A stretch of DNA of 64,000 nt, from positions 1 through 64,000 of the forward strand of contig CAKQSI010000009.1 of the NCBI GenBank assembly GCA_934272745.1, given 5' to 3'. How positions within the stretch are numbered: the first letter of the stretch is position 1; each line of letters opens with the position of its first letter. Position numbers and translations under genes: made by a program. Source of the stretch: an uncultured Clostridia bacterium. Lineage in GTDB: Bacteria; Bacillota; Clostridia; Christensenellales; Borkfalkiaceae. A model generated the notes under the pieces. That model ran no database searches and was not told the origin of the DNA. It was given only the letters and a program-made list of their open reading frames with translations. Of the stretch, positions 1 to 9,311 are shown one piece after another.

Positions 1-2
1 CA

Positions 3-66
3 AATACAACCAAACAAGGCGCCCGCCGCGGAATATTCCGCGGCGGGCGCCTTGTTTGGTTGTATT
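3..66. repeat. 64-bp perfect palindrome with no spacer
   Basis: Positions 3-34 are the exact reverse complement of 35-66, centred on GAATATTC, with a GC-rich core and AT-rich outer arms. It could act as a bidirectional terminator, but neither side has a clear T-run and no gene end is visible to its left. It lies at the very edge of the window, so an assembly fold-back is also possible. Confidence 0.85.
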
Positions 67-201
67 CCAAAACCGCCGATGTTTTCCTGTCAAGATTTTT
101 AAATTTCACCGCAAATTGCACTGTCAAAGTTTTGGAATTTCTGCCTCCGGCTCTGCTGTTCCAATTTTCAATTTCACTCTGTTCAAAACCTTATATCAAA
201 C

Positions 202-283
202 GGGAAGCGCAAAACGCAAGTTTTGCAGAAAACCTTATGTAGGTTTTCAAACGCTTTGCCAAAAGGCAAAGCGTTTGCTTCCC
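202..283. repeat. GGGAAG...CTTCCC bounded hairpin element, divergent copy
   Basis: This 82-base segment starts with GGGAAG and ends with CTTCCC. Inside it is a 13-bp stem (248-260 with 265-277) around an AAAA loop. It has the same length and end motifs as the two near-identical copies at 531-612 and 670-751 but differs in its interior, so it looks like an older member of the same family. Confidence 0.5.
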
Positions 284-530
284 GCAATTTTACGGGGTGC
301 ATTTCCTTTTTTGTTTTTGCGTAATCGGTATTCTTTACTATCCGGACGATTAGTGGACGACTTTTCTTTTTTTTCGGGCGACCATCGGTCGCCCCTGCTT
401 TTAATTATTCTATTCCGAGCGAGAGATTTACCCTTACTTTTTACGGGGCAACGGATGCCGCGCAGTAATCCGCGCCCAAACGATTAACCGGGGGCGCCCG
501 CGGTTCTTATAGCACTTTACTTTTTTAAAT

Positions 531-612
531 TATAAACTTATGGGAAGTAAATTTTGAATCAAGTTCAAAATTTGCGCCGGCGCGCTTCGCAAAGCAAAGC
601 TTTGCGCTTCCC
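531..612. repeat. 82-bp direct repeat, copy 1
   Basis: Matches 670-751 almost perfectly; the difference I see is near the 3' end (TTTGCG against TTTGCA). The unit contains an inverted AAATTTTGAA/TTCAAAATTT pair, a GCGCCGGCGC palindrome and GGGAAG/CTTCCC outer arms. It resembles a small non-autonomous palindromic element; no transposase is nearby. Confidence 0.85.
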
Positions 613-669
613 GTTTGAAATGCGGCGAAGCCCAAAACCCTTGCAAGCAAGTTTCGGGACTTCTTGCTT

Positions 670-751
670 TATAAACTTATGGGAAGTAAATTTTGAATCA
701 AGTTCAAAATTTGCGCCGGCGCGCTTCGCAAAGCAAAGCTTTGCACTTCCC
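670..751. repeat. 82-bp direct repeat, copy 2
   Basis: Second copy of the 531-612 unit, 139 bases further on, with the same flanking TATAAACTTA word. The near-identity suggests a recent duplication. Confidence 0.85.
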
Positions 752-898
752 ATCTAAAACGCCGTTTGTTTTGCTTGTCCGTAAGCGTACAGGAAAACTG
801 CCGACAACCTGATTGTAACGCTGCATTATATTCGTTGACCGACGCCGGGAACAAAATCCTCGTTTCCGTTCTGTGTATCACCGCCGCGAATTTTCCGC

Positions 899-1810
899 TT
901 ATTTCTTCGCCTTTTTATGCGGTTTTTTTGCGGAAAACAGCAACAGATACAACCCGGTACAAAGCAGCGTGGCAACAAGTACGATCGCCGCCATCGCCAA
1001 GACCGAAACGCGGGTTCCGAAAAATTCGGGCGAGCAATCCATTACCCGGCGGATGCGTTCCATCTCCTCGGGCGGAATAGACTTGCCCATTTCCGCAAGC
1101 GCGCCCGAAAGCGCGTCGTTCTTTAACAGAGAAGTGGCGTACGTCCCCGGCAAAAAGGACAGTGCGTTTTGCAGTCCTTTGCCAAACTGCGAAATGGGCA
1201 TATACGCGCCGCAGATGAACCCGTATCCGGCGGAAACCATGGTTCCGACGGCGGAAATCTGCCCCTGCGTGGTCAAAAACCGGTTCACGACCGAGGAAAG
1301 CGCCGTGCCGAACGTGGTCAAAAGCAGCACGTCCAAAAACAGCCTGACGACGTCCCACGCCGTATAGTACCAACCCTGCGTTGCGATATACAGCAGGCTG
1401 ACGGCGGTTGCGAGGAAGGTGACGATGAGCGTGGTTGCGAGCGTCCCGAAATAGTACGACAGCGCCAGCGTGCTTTTTCTGACGGGCGTGATCGTGAAAT
1501 CTTTGCGCGCTCCGCACACTTTGTCCTGCGCCATAATGGTGTTGGAGCAGAACGCGACCGTCACCGTGCACACCGAAAGCAGCGCCGCAAACAACTGCGC
1601 GGCAACCGTGCCGTTGACGAGGTCTTTGGGCATCGTTTCCAGAATTTCGGGCGGAATGGACGAAGAAAAACTGTCGCGATACACGTTCGCGAGAAAAGTG
1701 GCATACAATATTAAAAGAATAATGGGCGTGATCATAGAAGTGAAAAACAGCCCTTTATCGCGGAAAAACAACTTGATATTCCGTTTGGTCATAGCGAGAA
1801 ATGTTTTCAT
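899..1810 (-). CDS. ABC-2 type transporter permease
   Basis: A 303-residue integral membrane protein that should form the channel of an ABC exporter with the ATPase encoded just upstream (1807-2721). About six hydrophobic helices are visible, near residues 20-40, 70-95, 113-138, 150-170, 178-205 and 270-290, and the C-terminus is lysine-rich and probably cytoplasmic. This matches the ABC-2 (DrrB/NodJ-like) family in size and topology. The ATG overlaps the stop of the ATPase gene by four bases, so the two are translationally coupled. Members export drugs, bacteriocins, lipids or polysaccharides; the substrate cannot be read from the sequence. Confidence 0.88.
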   Translation of the reverse strand: MKTFLAMTKRNIKLFFRDKGLFFTSMITPIILLILYATFLANVYRDSFSSSIPPEILETMPKDLVNGTVAAQLFAALLSVCTVTVAFCSNTIMAQDKVCGARKDFTITPVRKSTLALSYYFGTLATTLIVTFLATAVSLLYIATQGWYYTAWDVVRLFLDVLLLTTFGTALSSVVNRFLTTQGQISAVGTMVSAGYGFICGAYMPISQFGKGLQNALSFLPGTYATSLLKNDALSGALAEMGKSIPPEEMERIRRVMDCSPEFFGTRVSVLAMAAIVLVATLLCTGLYLLLFSAKKPHKKAKK

Positions 1811-2721
1811 TCTGCTTTTCCTCCCGCAAGTTTTTTGCCGGTGACCGCCAAAAACACGTCGTCCATTTTGCCTTTGGTAATTTCAAAATCGGTAAACAAG
1901 GCGGGGTGAGCGGTTAAAAGATCGCGCGCTTCCGCGGTGTTTTTTACCGCAATGCGGAAGCCGTCCCGCACGCTTTCGTACGGAAGCCCGAGAGTTTTCA
2001 CCGCCCCCTCTTCCGCGCCGTAGACCGTAATAAAGTCCCCCGTATAGGCGTTTTTCAGCGCGACCGGCGTACCTTCGGCAGAAATCTTTCCCCCGTCGAT
2101 GATGATAACGTAGTCGGCGTCCGCCGCCTCTTCCATATAATGGGTGGTGAGAAGAACGGTCATTCTTTCTTCTTTTCTGAGGCGTTCGACGACGTCCCAA
2201 AGGAGTTTCCGCGTCTGCGGATCCAAACCCGTAGTCGGTTCGTCCAGAATTAAAAGTTCGGGGCGATGCAAAAGCGCCCTTGCGACGTCGATCCGCCGCG
2301 CCTGTCCGCCCGAGAGTTTGCCCACGGGGCGGTTTAAGTAGTCTTTGAACGACAACACTTCGGCAAGTTCTTCCACGCGCGTTTTGGCGGCTTTGCCGGT
2401 GACTCCGTATAACGCCGCGCGCGCGTAGAGATTATCCGCAACCGTCAGTACTTTGTCAAGCACGGACGACTGAAACACCACGCCGATCTTTTTCGTGATT
2501 TCGGTAAGTTCCTTTTCGGTATCTTTGCCGAGCACCAGCACTTTTCCGGCGTCTTTGGTTTCGGTTCCGCAAAGAATGGAAATGGTGGTGGACTTTCCCG
2601 CGCCGTTGACGCCCAGAAAGGCGAAAAGTTCCCCCGTTTTGACGTGGAACGAAAGGTCGTTTACGGCATGTACGTCGCCGTACGACTTGTATAAATGCGA
2701 AATTTCGATGCAGTTCTCCAT
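1807..2721 (-). CDS. ABC transporter ATP-binding protein (DrrA/CcmA-like)
   Basis: A 304-residue cytoplasmic ATPase. The Walker A motif GVNGAGKST is at residues 37-45, the signature LSGGQ near 134, Walker B with LLILDEPTTGLD near 154, and an H-loop TTH near 190. The roughly 80 residues after the ATPase core match the C-terminal extension of DrrA-type export ATPases. It powers the permease encoded immediately downstream, with a four-base ATGA overlap. A promoter lies at 2904-2932, giving a leader of about 175 nt. No regulator or substrate gene adjoins the pair, so drug export is only one of several possible roles. Confidence 0.92.
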   Translation of the reverse strand: MENCIEISHLYKSYGDVHAVNDLSFHVKTGELFAFLGVNGAGKSTTISILCGTETKDAGKVLVLGKDTEKELTEITKKIGVVFQSSVLDKVLTVADNLYARAALYGVTGKAAKTRVEELAEVLSFKDYLNRPVGKLSGGQARRIDVARALLHRPELLILDEPTTGLDPQTRKLLWDVVERLRKEERMTVLLTTHYMEEAADADYVIIIDGGKISAEGTPVALKNAYTGDFITVYGAEEGAVKTLGLPYESVRDGFRIAVKNTAEARDLLTAHPALFTDFEITKGKMDDVFLAVTGKKLAGGKAE

Positions 2722-2903
2722 TATTTCTCCTTAAGGATTTCATCCCCGTGCTTTCGGGTGCGGTTACGTCTATACTGCCTGTCTAAGCGGCGTGGCTGAT
2801 ACCCGCCGGCACGCGGCGCCCGACATCCCGGTGTGTCTGCCGTTCTGCCTGCAAAAAACGCGCTTTTGTCATAATGCGGAAGATATAACGCCCGCCATAA
2901 AAC

Positions 2904-2932
2904 AGGATACACCCTTTTCTTTGCCCTGTCAA
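2904..2932 (-). promoter_or_regulatory. Sigma-A promoter of the ABC exporter operon
   Basis: On the minus strand: TTGACA, a 17-base spacer, then TATCCT. Transcription would start near 2897. The -10 and the bases after it (TATCCTGTTTT) are shared with the promoter at 7102-7130. Confidence 0.65.
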
Positions 2933-3136
2933 GAAAACGGAGAACAGGAGGCGAAAATCCGTAGGAAAAAGATGTAAAATCTTGGTAAAACAGAAAAAAA
3001 CGACATCGTTCCTGTTTTTCGGCAAAGGAAAGCAAAAAATTTTTCCCTTTTCCGCTTTCGGCAGAAATATCCTTTATCTTATTTCTCCGTACCGTTCCCT
3101 TCTCAAAAAAATTTTTAAAAACCTCTCGTAAAACAG

Positions 3137-3166
3137 TTGACAAACGCGCGGATTGCGGCGTATAAT
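3137..3166 (+). promoter_or_regulatory. Strong sigma-A promoter of glnN
   Basis: TTGACA at 3137-3142 and TATAAT at 3161-3166 are both perfect consensus hexamers, separated by 18 bases. The start site would be near 3173, leaving a leader of about 100 nt that contains a terminator-like hairpin. Confidence 0.82.
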
Positions 3167-3188
3167 GCCGCCATAAAAATAAGCAAAG

Positions 3189-3246
3189 AGGCAAAGGCGT
3201 CTCGTGAAATCGTTGATTTTACGGCGTCTTTGCCCCTTTTTTTATT
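3189..3246 (+). terminator. Terminator-like hairpin inside the glnN leader (possible attenuator)
   Basis: A GGCAAAG/CTTTGCC outer stem and a CGTGAAATC/GATTTTACG inner stem enclose a GTT loop. The 3' arm runs straight into CCCC and a T-rich tract (3233-3247). It sits between the promoter and the start codon, so some transcripts should stop before glnN. I see no known riboswitch aptamer, and there is little room for the two tandem hexaloop hairpins that ANTAR antiterminators bind. Confidence 0.65.
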
Positions 3247-3274
3247 TTAATAATATCACAGGAGAAGAGTAAAA

Positions 3275-5361
<2,087 letters not shown>

Positions 5362-5368
<7 letters not shown>

Positions 5369-5573
5369 GTTATTTGAAGCAAGGAAACCGTCCGGCGCGT
5401 AGTCACGCCTTTCGGCTGAGATAAGCCGGACGGCGAAAGGCGCTTTCCAAGTTGAAGCGCCCGGCGCGAGATAAGTTACTTGAAACAAGCAAACCGCCCG
5501 GCGCGTAGTCACGCCTTTCGGCTGAGATAAGCCGGACGGCGAAAGGCACTTTCCAAGTTGAAGCGCCCGGCGC
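5362..5573. repeat. Two tandem 106-bp repeats beginning in the glnN stop region
   Basis: Units 5362-5467 and 5468-5573 differ at only a few positions. Unit 1 begins with GAGATAAG, which contains the glnN stop codon. The same word recurs at 5418, 5468, 5524 and 5574, giving alternating 56/50-base spacing. Each unit holds a GCCTTTCG/CGAAAGGC hairpin. Confidence 0.88.
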
Positions 5574-5992
5574 GAGATAAGCGGTCACAAGCGGAAATTT
5601 TCCGTGCTGTAATGAAATATTGCAAGGGGGGCGCCCGCGGCAGATTGCCGTGGGCGCCCCTTCTTTTTCTGAAATTCTGTCCGCTTCGTGCATTATAAGG
5701 AAATCAAGCCGTCAGGATACTCCGTTCTGCCGCGCGGTTACGTCCGCAAGTCCTCCGATTAACGTGAGAGATTTACCGTATTATTTCAGATAAATCAAGC
5801 GTTTTTCGGCACCCGTTTGACATTTCCGCCGTCTGCTTCGTTCCTTTTGTCCGCTTGGCGTTGCCGGTGTTCCGACCGCGTTTTTCGGCACCTGTGTTTT
5901 GTTTCTTGGCGACTGCTTCTGGCGTTCTCCGGCGTCGGTCTTGTCCTCCGGCAAATACCCCGGCATTACAAAAACAAGACCGGTAAATACCC
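5369..5992. other. Spacer after glnN: repeats and terminator
   Basis: Contains the 106-bp tandem repeat, the glnN terminator, and further downstream a 15-base repeat (GCGTTTTTCGGCACC at 5799-5813 and 5878-5892). The word GGGGTATTTRCCGG occurs twice just after the PHP gene stop on the minus strand. No gene is supported; the minus-strand open frame at 5403-5693 only translates the repeats. Confidence 0.55.
5622..5672 (+). terminator. Rho-independent terminator after glnN
   Basis: A GC-rich stem of about 15 bp (GGGCGCCCGCGGCA with TGCCGTGGGCGCCC) around a GAT loop, followed by TTCTTTTTCT. Confidence 0.85.
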
Positions 5993-7024
5993 CTACCCTT
6001 TCAACAGTTCGTCCATAAAGAACGCGCGGGTGTGCGCCTGCTTACCTTCCGCATCGGTCAGGGTGACGTAGAAGTAAGAAGAAGACTCGATCCCTTCCTC
6101 TTTTACCTGGCTCGTAAAATGCGAAATATCGAACGTGGCGCCGTTTAACAGGGAGCCGTCGTCGCTCCACCAGGCACGGCGATTGCTTCTTCTCGACGTG
6201 CGGAATTCGACGTGGCGGACGGGGGAACATTCCACAGTGAGGGTGTCGCCGTCCAGCGTGATCGACTTGAATTCCGGTCCGGTGGAAGCGTAAAAATCGC
6301 CCTTTTCCAGCGCCTGCATAACGGCGGAATAGGTCAATTCCTTAGCGAAAATATTGACGTACCCGCCAAACCGGTCGTGCAGTTGGTGGGCGTCGTCGGT
6401 AGCAAGCGGAAACACGCGCTCGCCCTTTCTTAAAAGGTCGTCGATGGGCTGCATGGTGTCCGGATAGCCGCCAAGCACGCAACCGGTATTAAAGCATTCC
6501 ACGCCCCAAAGCCCTTTCAGCCCGCCGTAGTCCTCATAATTTTGCAGCGACCACACGGGGTGGTTGAGCGAAACCAGAAAGCCGGCTTCGTTCGCCTTTT
6601 TGATGATATCGTTCAAACCCTCGGTGGAATAGGTCGCTTCGTAACGGAAGCGTTTCATCTCCTCGGTGATATAGGCTTTCGCATTCCCCCACACCGTATC
6701 CGGATTGAGAACGGGACAGGCGGTATTATCTTCTTCCTTCGCAAAGAAATTGAGGTGCGCGACAACAATGGAATCGAAATGATCGGTGTTTGAGGGGCGG
6801 TTGACCGACTTTTCGTACGACGTGATGGCGACGAAATTTTCGTCGGTCAGATCTTTATGCGGAACCAGCACTTCGTGATCGGTGAAGGCGACGACGGAAT
6901 ACCCCTGCGCCATATAGGCTTGTTTGACTTCGGCAGGCGTACCCGTTCCGTCGGAAACTTCGGTATGCATATGCAGGTTGGCTTTGTACACGTTGCAATT
7001 TTGCGGCAAAAGGCTGCGTTTCAT
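5993..7024 (-). CDS. PHP-domain metal-dependent phosphoesterase
   Basis: A 343-residue cytosolic protein of the polymerase-and-histidinol-phosphatase (PHP) fold. Metal ligands are visible in order: NLHMHTEVSDG near residues 16-26, FTDHE near 47-51, SLNHPVWS in the middle and ATDDAH near 210-215. The last 90 residues look like a beta-rich extension. Relatives hydrolyse phosphoesters such as nucleoside 3',5'-bisphosphates or RNA 5' ends; the substrate here is unknown. It has its own promoter at 7102-7130 and no obvious operon partner. Confidence 0.85.
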   Translation of the reverse strand: MKRSLLPQNCNVYKANLHMHTEVSDGTGTPAEVKQAYMAQGYSVVAFTDHEVLVPHKDLTDENFVAITSYEKSVNRPSNTDHFDSIVVAHLNFFAKEEDNTACPVLNPDTVWGNAKAYITEEMKRFRYEATYSTEGLNDIIKKANEAGFLVSLNHPVWSLQNYEDYGGLKGLWGVECFNTGCVLGGYPDTMQPIDDLLRKGERVFPLATDDAHQLHDRFGGYVNIFAKELTYSAVMQALEKGDFYASTGPEFKSITLDGDTLTVECSPVRHVEFRTSRRSNRRAWWSDDGSLLNGATFDISHFTSQVKEEGIESSSYFYVTLTDAEGKQAHTRAFFMDELLKG

Positions 7025-7101
7025 GATTTTCTCCTTTGGGGCGGGGATTTGCTCTGCTGTGGACTACCCGCCACTTCCGGCACTATTTAATTCCCGAAAA
7101 C

Positions 7102-7130
7102 AGGATAGCACGGGGAAAAGGCTCCGTCAA
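7102..7130 (-). promoter_or_regulatory. Sigma-A promoter of the PHP gene
   Basis: Minus strand: TTGACG, 17-base spacer, TATCCT, followed by GTTTT. Transcription would start near 7095, about 70 bases before the start codon. Confidence 0.6.
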
Positions 7131-7235
7131 GCAGAATTTCTTTTTTTGGGTGGAAAATTTCCGCTTTACGTCCATTTGCTTTGGGCGCATTTTCTTTTTT
7201 CGCCTTAGCGACTTCTCCCCTGCACGGCTGCGCAA

Positions 7236-8567
7236 TTATGCAAACAACGCCAGCGAAAGATATAATCCGCCGAGGGAAAGCAAAAGCGTCGGGAGCGCAA
7301 TGCAAACGCCGCAACGGATAAATTCGCGGAAACCGAACGGCACCTGCTGCTTTTTCAATAATCCCAGCCACATGATGCCCGCCAGCGCGCCCACCGGCGT
7401 GAAATACGCCCCGACGTTGGAAGCAACCACGGTTGCCAGCACGGCAGGCAGTTGCTGCGCCGTAAGCAAGGAAGCGACCGAAGAAAACAGCACGCTCATC
7501 GGAATATTATTCACCAGATTCGCCGCTAAAAACGAGGCGATTCCGAACGAAAGAACGGTGCCCTTTCCCGCAAACAAGGAGCCGGCTAAGCGTTCGGTCA
7601 CGCCGTGCTTGGTCAGCGCCAGCACCACCACGAACATGGAAAGAACGAACGGCACCAGTTCCCACGGGGCGCGTTTTAAAGTGTGCAGAACTTCGGTCGG
7701 CTTCCGCCTTTTCATGAGCGAATACACCGCCCCGAAAAGCAGCGTTATCAGCGCAAAACCGAGGGAAACCGCCCACATCTCCTTCCCCAAAAAAGAAAAA
7801 ACGGCGATCATCACCGTGCAGACGGCAAGCGAGATCACGCCGAAAACGAGCAGCGGCTTTTCTATTTCCACGTCCCCTTTTTCCTGCGAAGAAAAGGGCG
7901 CGGCAAGTTTTTTATGAAACAGCAAATAGGTAAACAGCAGTCCGCCCGCGCCCGCAAACAATGCCGGCAGCCACATCAGTCGGAAGTATGCGCCGAAGTT
8001 CACCCCGCAGGCGGTAGCAAGGTAAATGTTGGTGGGGTTGCCGATCAAAAGCGTGATGCTGAAACTGTTTGCCGCCACGAATTCCCCGACGAGATAAGGT
8101 ACGGGATCGACCTTGGCGCGCTTTGCGAAATAGCACAAAAAGGGCGTAAACGTCAGTACTACGACGTCGTTGGAGGTGAAGACGGTCAGCACGGAAACCA
8201 GCAGGTAGACGATGAGAAAGGTGCGTTTCTGGCTTCCGCCCGCGCGGCTTAACGCCTTGACCGCGAGAAAGCGGAAAAAGCCGGTTTCGTCCAGAAAGAC
8301 CGAAAGCGACGTCATCGATAGAAACAGCGCCAGAATTTTTAACGGATTGATCGCGCCTTTTGCCGTCAAGCCGGAAATAACCTCCTTTCCGCCGATGGCG
8401 CCCGTAACAAGGAGAAGCGCCGCGCCGAGAGCGGAAATCAGCCAGTAGGTCCCGACGGTGACCGCACGCCCGCCGCCCCGTTTACCGAACGCGACCGCCG
8501 GGCAAAACAATACCGATAAAAAGATGCCGACGCATACCGCGACGGAAATGATGAGTGTTGCCGTCAT
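7236..8567 (-). CDS. ArsB/SLC13-like ion transporter
   Basis: A 443-residue polytopic membrane protein with about eleven hydrophobic segments. Two motif regions place it in the ion transporter superfamily: TSNDVVVLTFTPF near residue 135 and NLVNNIPMSVLFSS near 350, the pseudo-symmetric re-entrant loops of ArsB/NhaD/citrate carriers. LLIGNPTNIYLA near 175 is also typical. The first motif is closest to ArsB (arsenite efflux), but no arsR, arsA or arsC gene is nearby, so the substrate may instead be a dicarboxylate or sodium. It is transcribed alone from the promoter at 8727-8755. Confidence 0.82.
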   Translation of the reverse strand: MTATLIISVAVCVGIFLSVLFCPAVAFGKRGGGRAVTVGTYWLISALGAALLLVTGAIGGKEVISGLTAKGAINPLKILALFLSMTSLSVFLDETGFFRFLAVKALSRAGGSQKRTFLIVYLLVSVLTVFTSNDVVVLTFTPFLCYFAKRAKVDPVPYLVGEFVAANSFSITLLIGNPTNIYLATACGVNFGAYFRLMWLPALFAGAGGLLFTYLLFHKKLAAPFSSQEKGDVEIEKPLLVFGVISLAVCTVMIAVFSFLGKEMWAVSLGFALITLLFGAVYSLMKRRKPTEVLHTLKRAPWELVPFVLSMFVVVLALTKHGVTERLAGSLFAGKGTVLSFGIASFLAANLVNNIPMSVLFSSVASLLTAQQLPAVLATVVASNVGAYFTPVGALAGIMWLGLLKKQQVPFGFREFIRCGVCIALPTLLLSLGGLYLSLALFA

Positions 8568-8726
8568 AAAATTTTCCCTATATCAGCGCGCCTTTGCGCG
8601 GGTTTTTCGCCCCGCGCGTGAAATTTTGCGCGGGTTTTGCGCGCCTAACGTAAATCTGACACGCCGGGCGTGATTGTTTTATTTTACGCAACAGGTGCGA
8701 CGATTGCTTTATTTTACCACCCGGCT

Positions 8727-8755
8727 ATTATACGCTTTCTTTTTCTTTCGGGCAA
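8727..8755 (-). promoter_or_regulatory. Sigma-A promoter of the ArsB-like transporter gene
   Basis: Minus strand: TTGCCC, 17-base spacer, TATAAT. The start site would be near 8720, with a leader of about 150 nt. Confidence 0.6.
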
Positions 8756-8860
8756 CGAATTTGCGGTAAGAAAATAAAATTTTGCCGTGAAACACGTTGA
8801 CCGTGCAGATAAAAACCGGCAGCAAGAAAATCCGAACGTCGTAATGGCGGGCGATCAATG

Positions 8861-9066
8861 ATCGCCCCTACAAAAAAGGCAGCGCTTTTCCGTCCTCGCG
8901 CGGCGACGCAGCCCGCGCGGGCGACCCTCCATCGCCCCTACAATTGGGGCAGCGCTTTTCCGTCCTCGCGCGGCGACGCGGCCCGCGCGGGCGACCCTCC
9001 ATCGCCCCTACAATTGGGGCAGCGCTTTTCCGTCCTCGCGCGGCGACGCGGCCCGCGCGGACGATC
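8861..9066. repeat. 70-bp tandem repeat, three copies
   Basis: Units 8861-8930, 8931-9000 and 9001-9066 are nearly identical; the first differs at CAAAAAAGG against CAATTGGGG, and the last is slightly short. The unit boundary ATCGCCCCTAC continues the neighbouring GGGCGATC/GATCGCCC palindrome, so the array seems to have grown from it. Confidence 0.9.
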
Positions 9067-9311
9067 GTCCCGGATAAAAACACCGCCGGCAGCCGAAGCC
9101 GCAGGCGGTGAAAAAAGGAATACGGGTATGCTTTAAATAAGTATCAGGATACGGATATGCTGAAATTGTACGATTCCGGCATTTTTTCGTCCTAAAACGT
9201 TTCCTGCCTTGCTGCAGTATTTTGTCCTAAAACAGTTTTCCGCCTTATAACAGTTTCTGCCTTGTTGCAGTTTTCTGCCGTATAAAATTTCAGCCGTTAT
9301 ATAAAAAGTTT

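Larger units (their letters stand above)
1..898. other. Repeat-rich spacer without a convincing gene
   Basis: About 900 bases downstream of the ABC permease gene. Open frames here are short, overlap each other on both strands and follow the repeats. The stretch holds the 64-bp palindrome, three related elements bounded by GGGAAG and CTTCCC, and a small palindrome at 376-394 (GGGCGACC, ATC, GGTCGCCC). I see no protein with family features. Confidence 0.6.
2722..3274. other. Divergent promoter region between the ABC exporter and glnN
   Basis: A 553-base spacer carrying the minus-strand promoter for the ABC pair (2904-2932) and the plus-strand promoter and leader of glnN (3137-3274). Open frames inside it are low quality and overlap these signals, so I call no gene. 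Confidence 0.6.
8568..9311. other. Spacer with transporter leader, 70-bp tandem repeats and post-GH78 repeats
   Basis: From left to right: the transporter leader with repeated GCGCGGGTTTT words (8590-8640), its promoter, a GGGCGATC/GATCGCCC palindrome at 8849-8867, three 70-bp tandem units, and a degenerate run of GTCCTAAAAC/CTGCCTT words at about 9190-9300 just past the GH78 gene stop. The open frame at 8858-9136 only translates the tandem repeat. Confidence 0.55.

Noticed and set aside
5403..5693. Minus-strand frame with repeated LAPGASTWK words
   Set aside because: It is the antisense reading of the 106-bp tandem repeats and the glnN terminator.
7236..8567. Naming the transporter arsB outright
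   Set aside because: One motif is ArsB-like, but no other ars gene is present and the superfamily includes several substrates, so no symbol was given.
8858..9136. Open frame of 92 codons
   Set aside because: It translates the 70-bp tandem repeats; 70 is not a multiple of three, and the protein is Arg/Pro-rich without family features.
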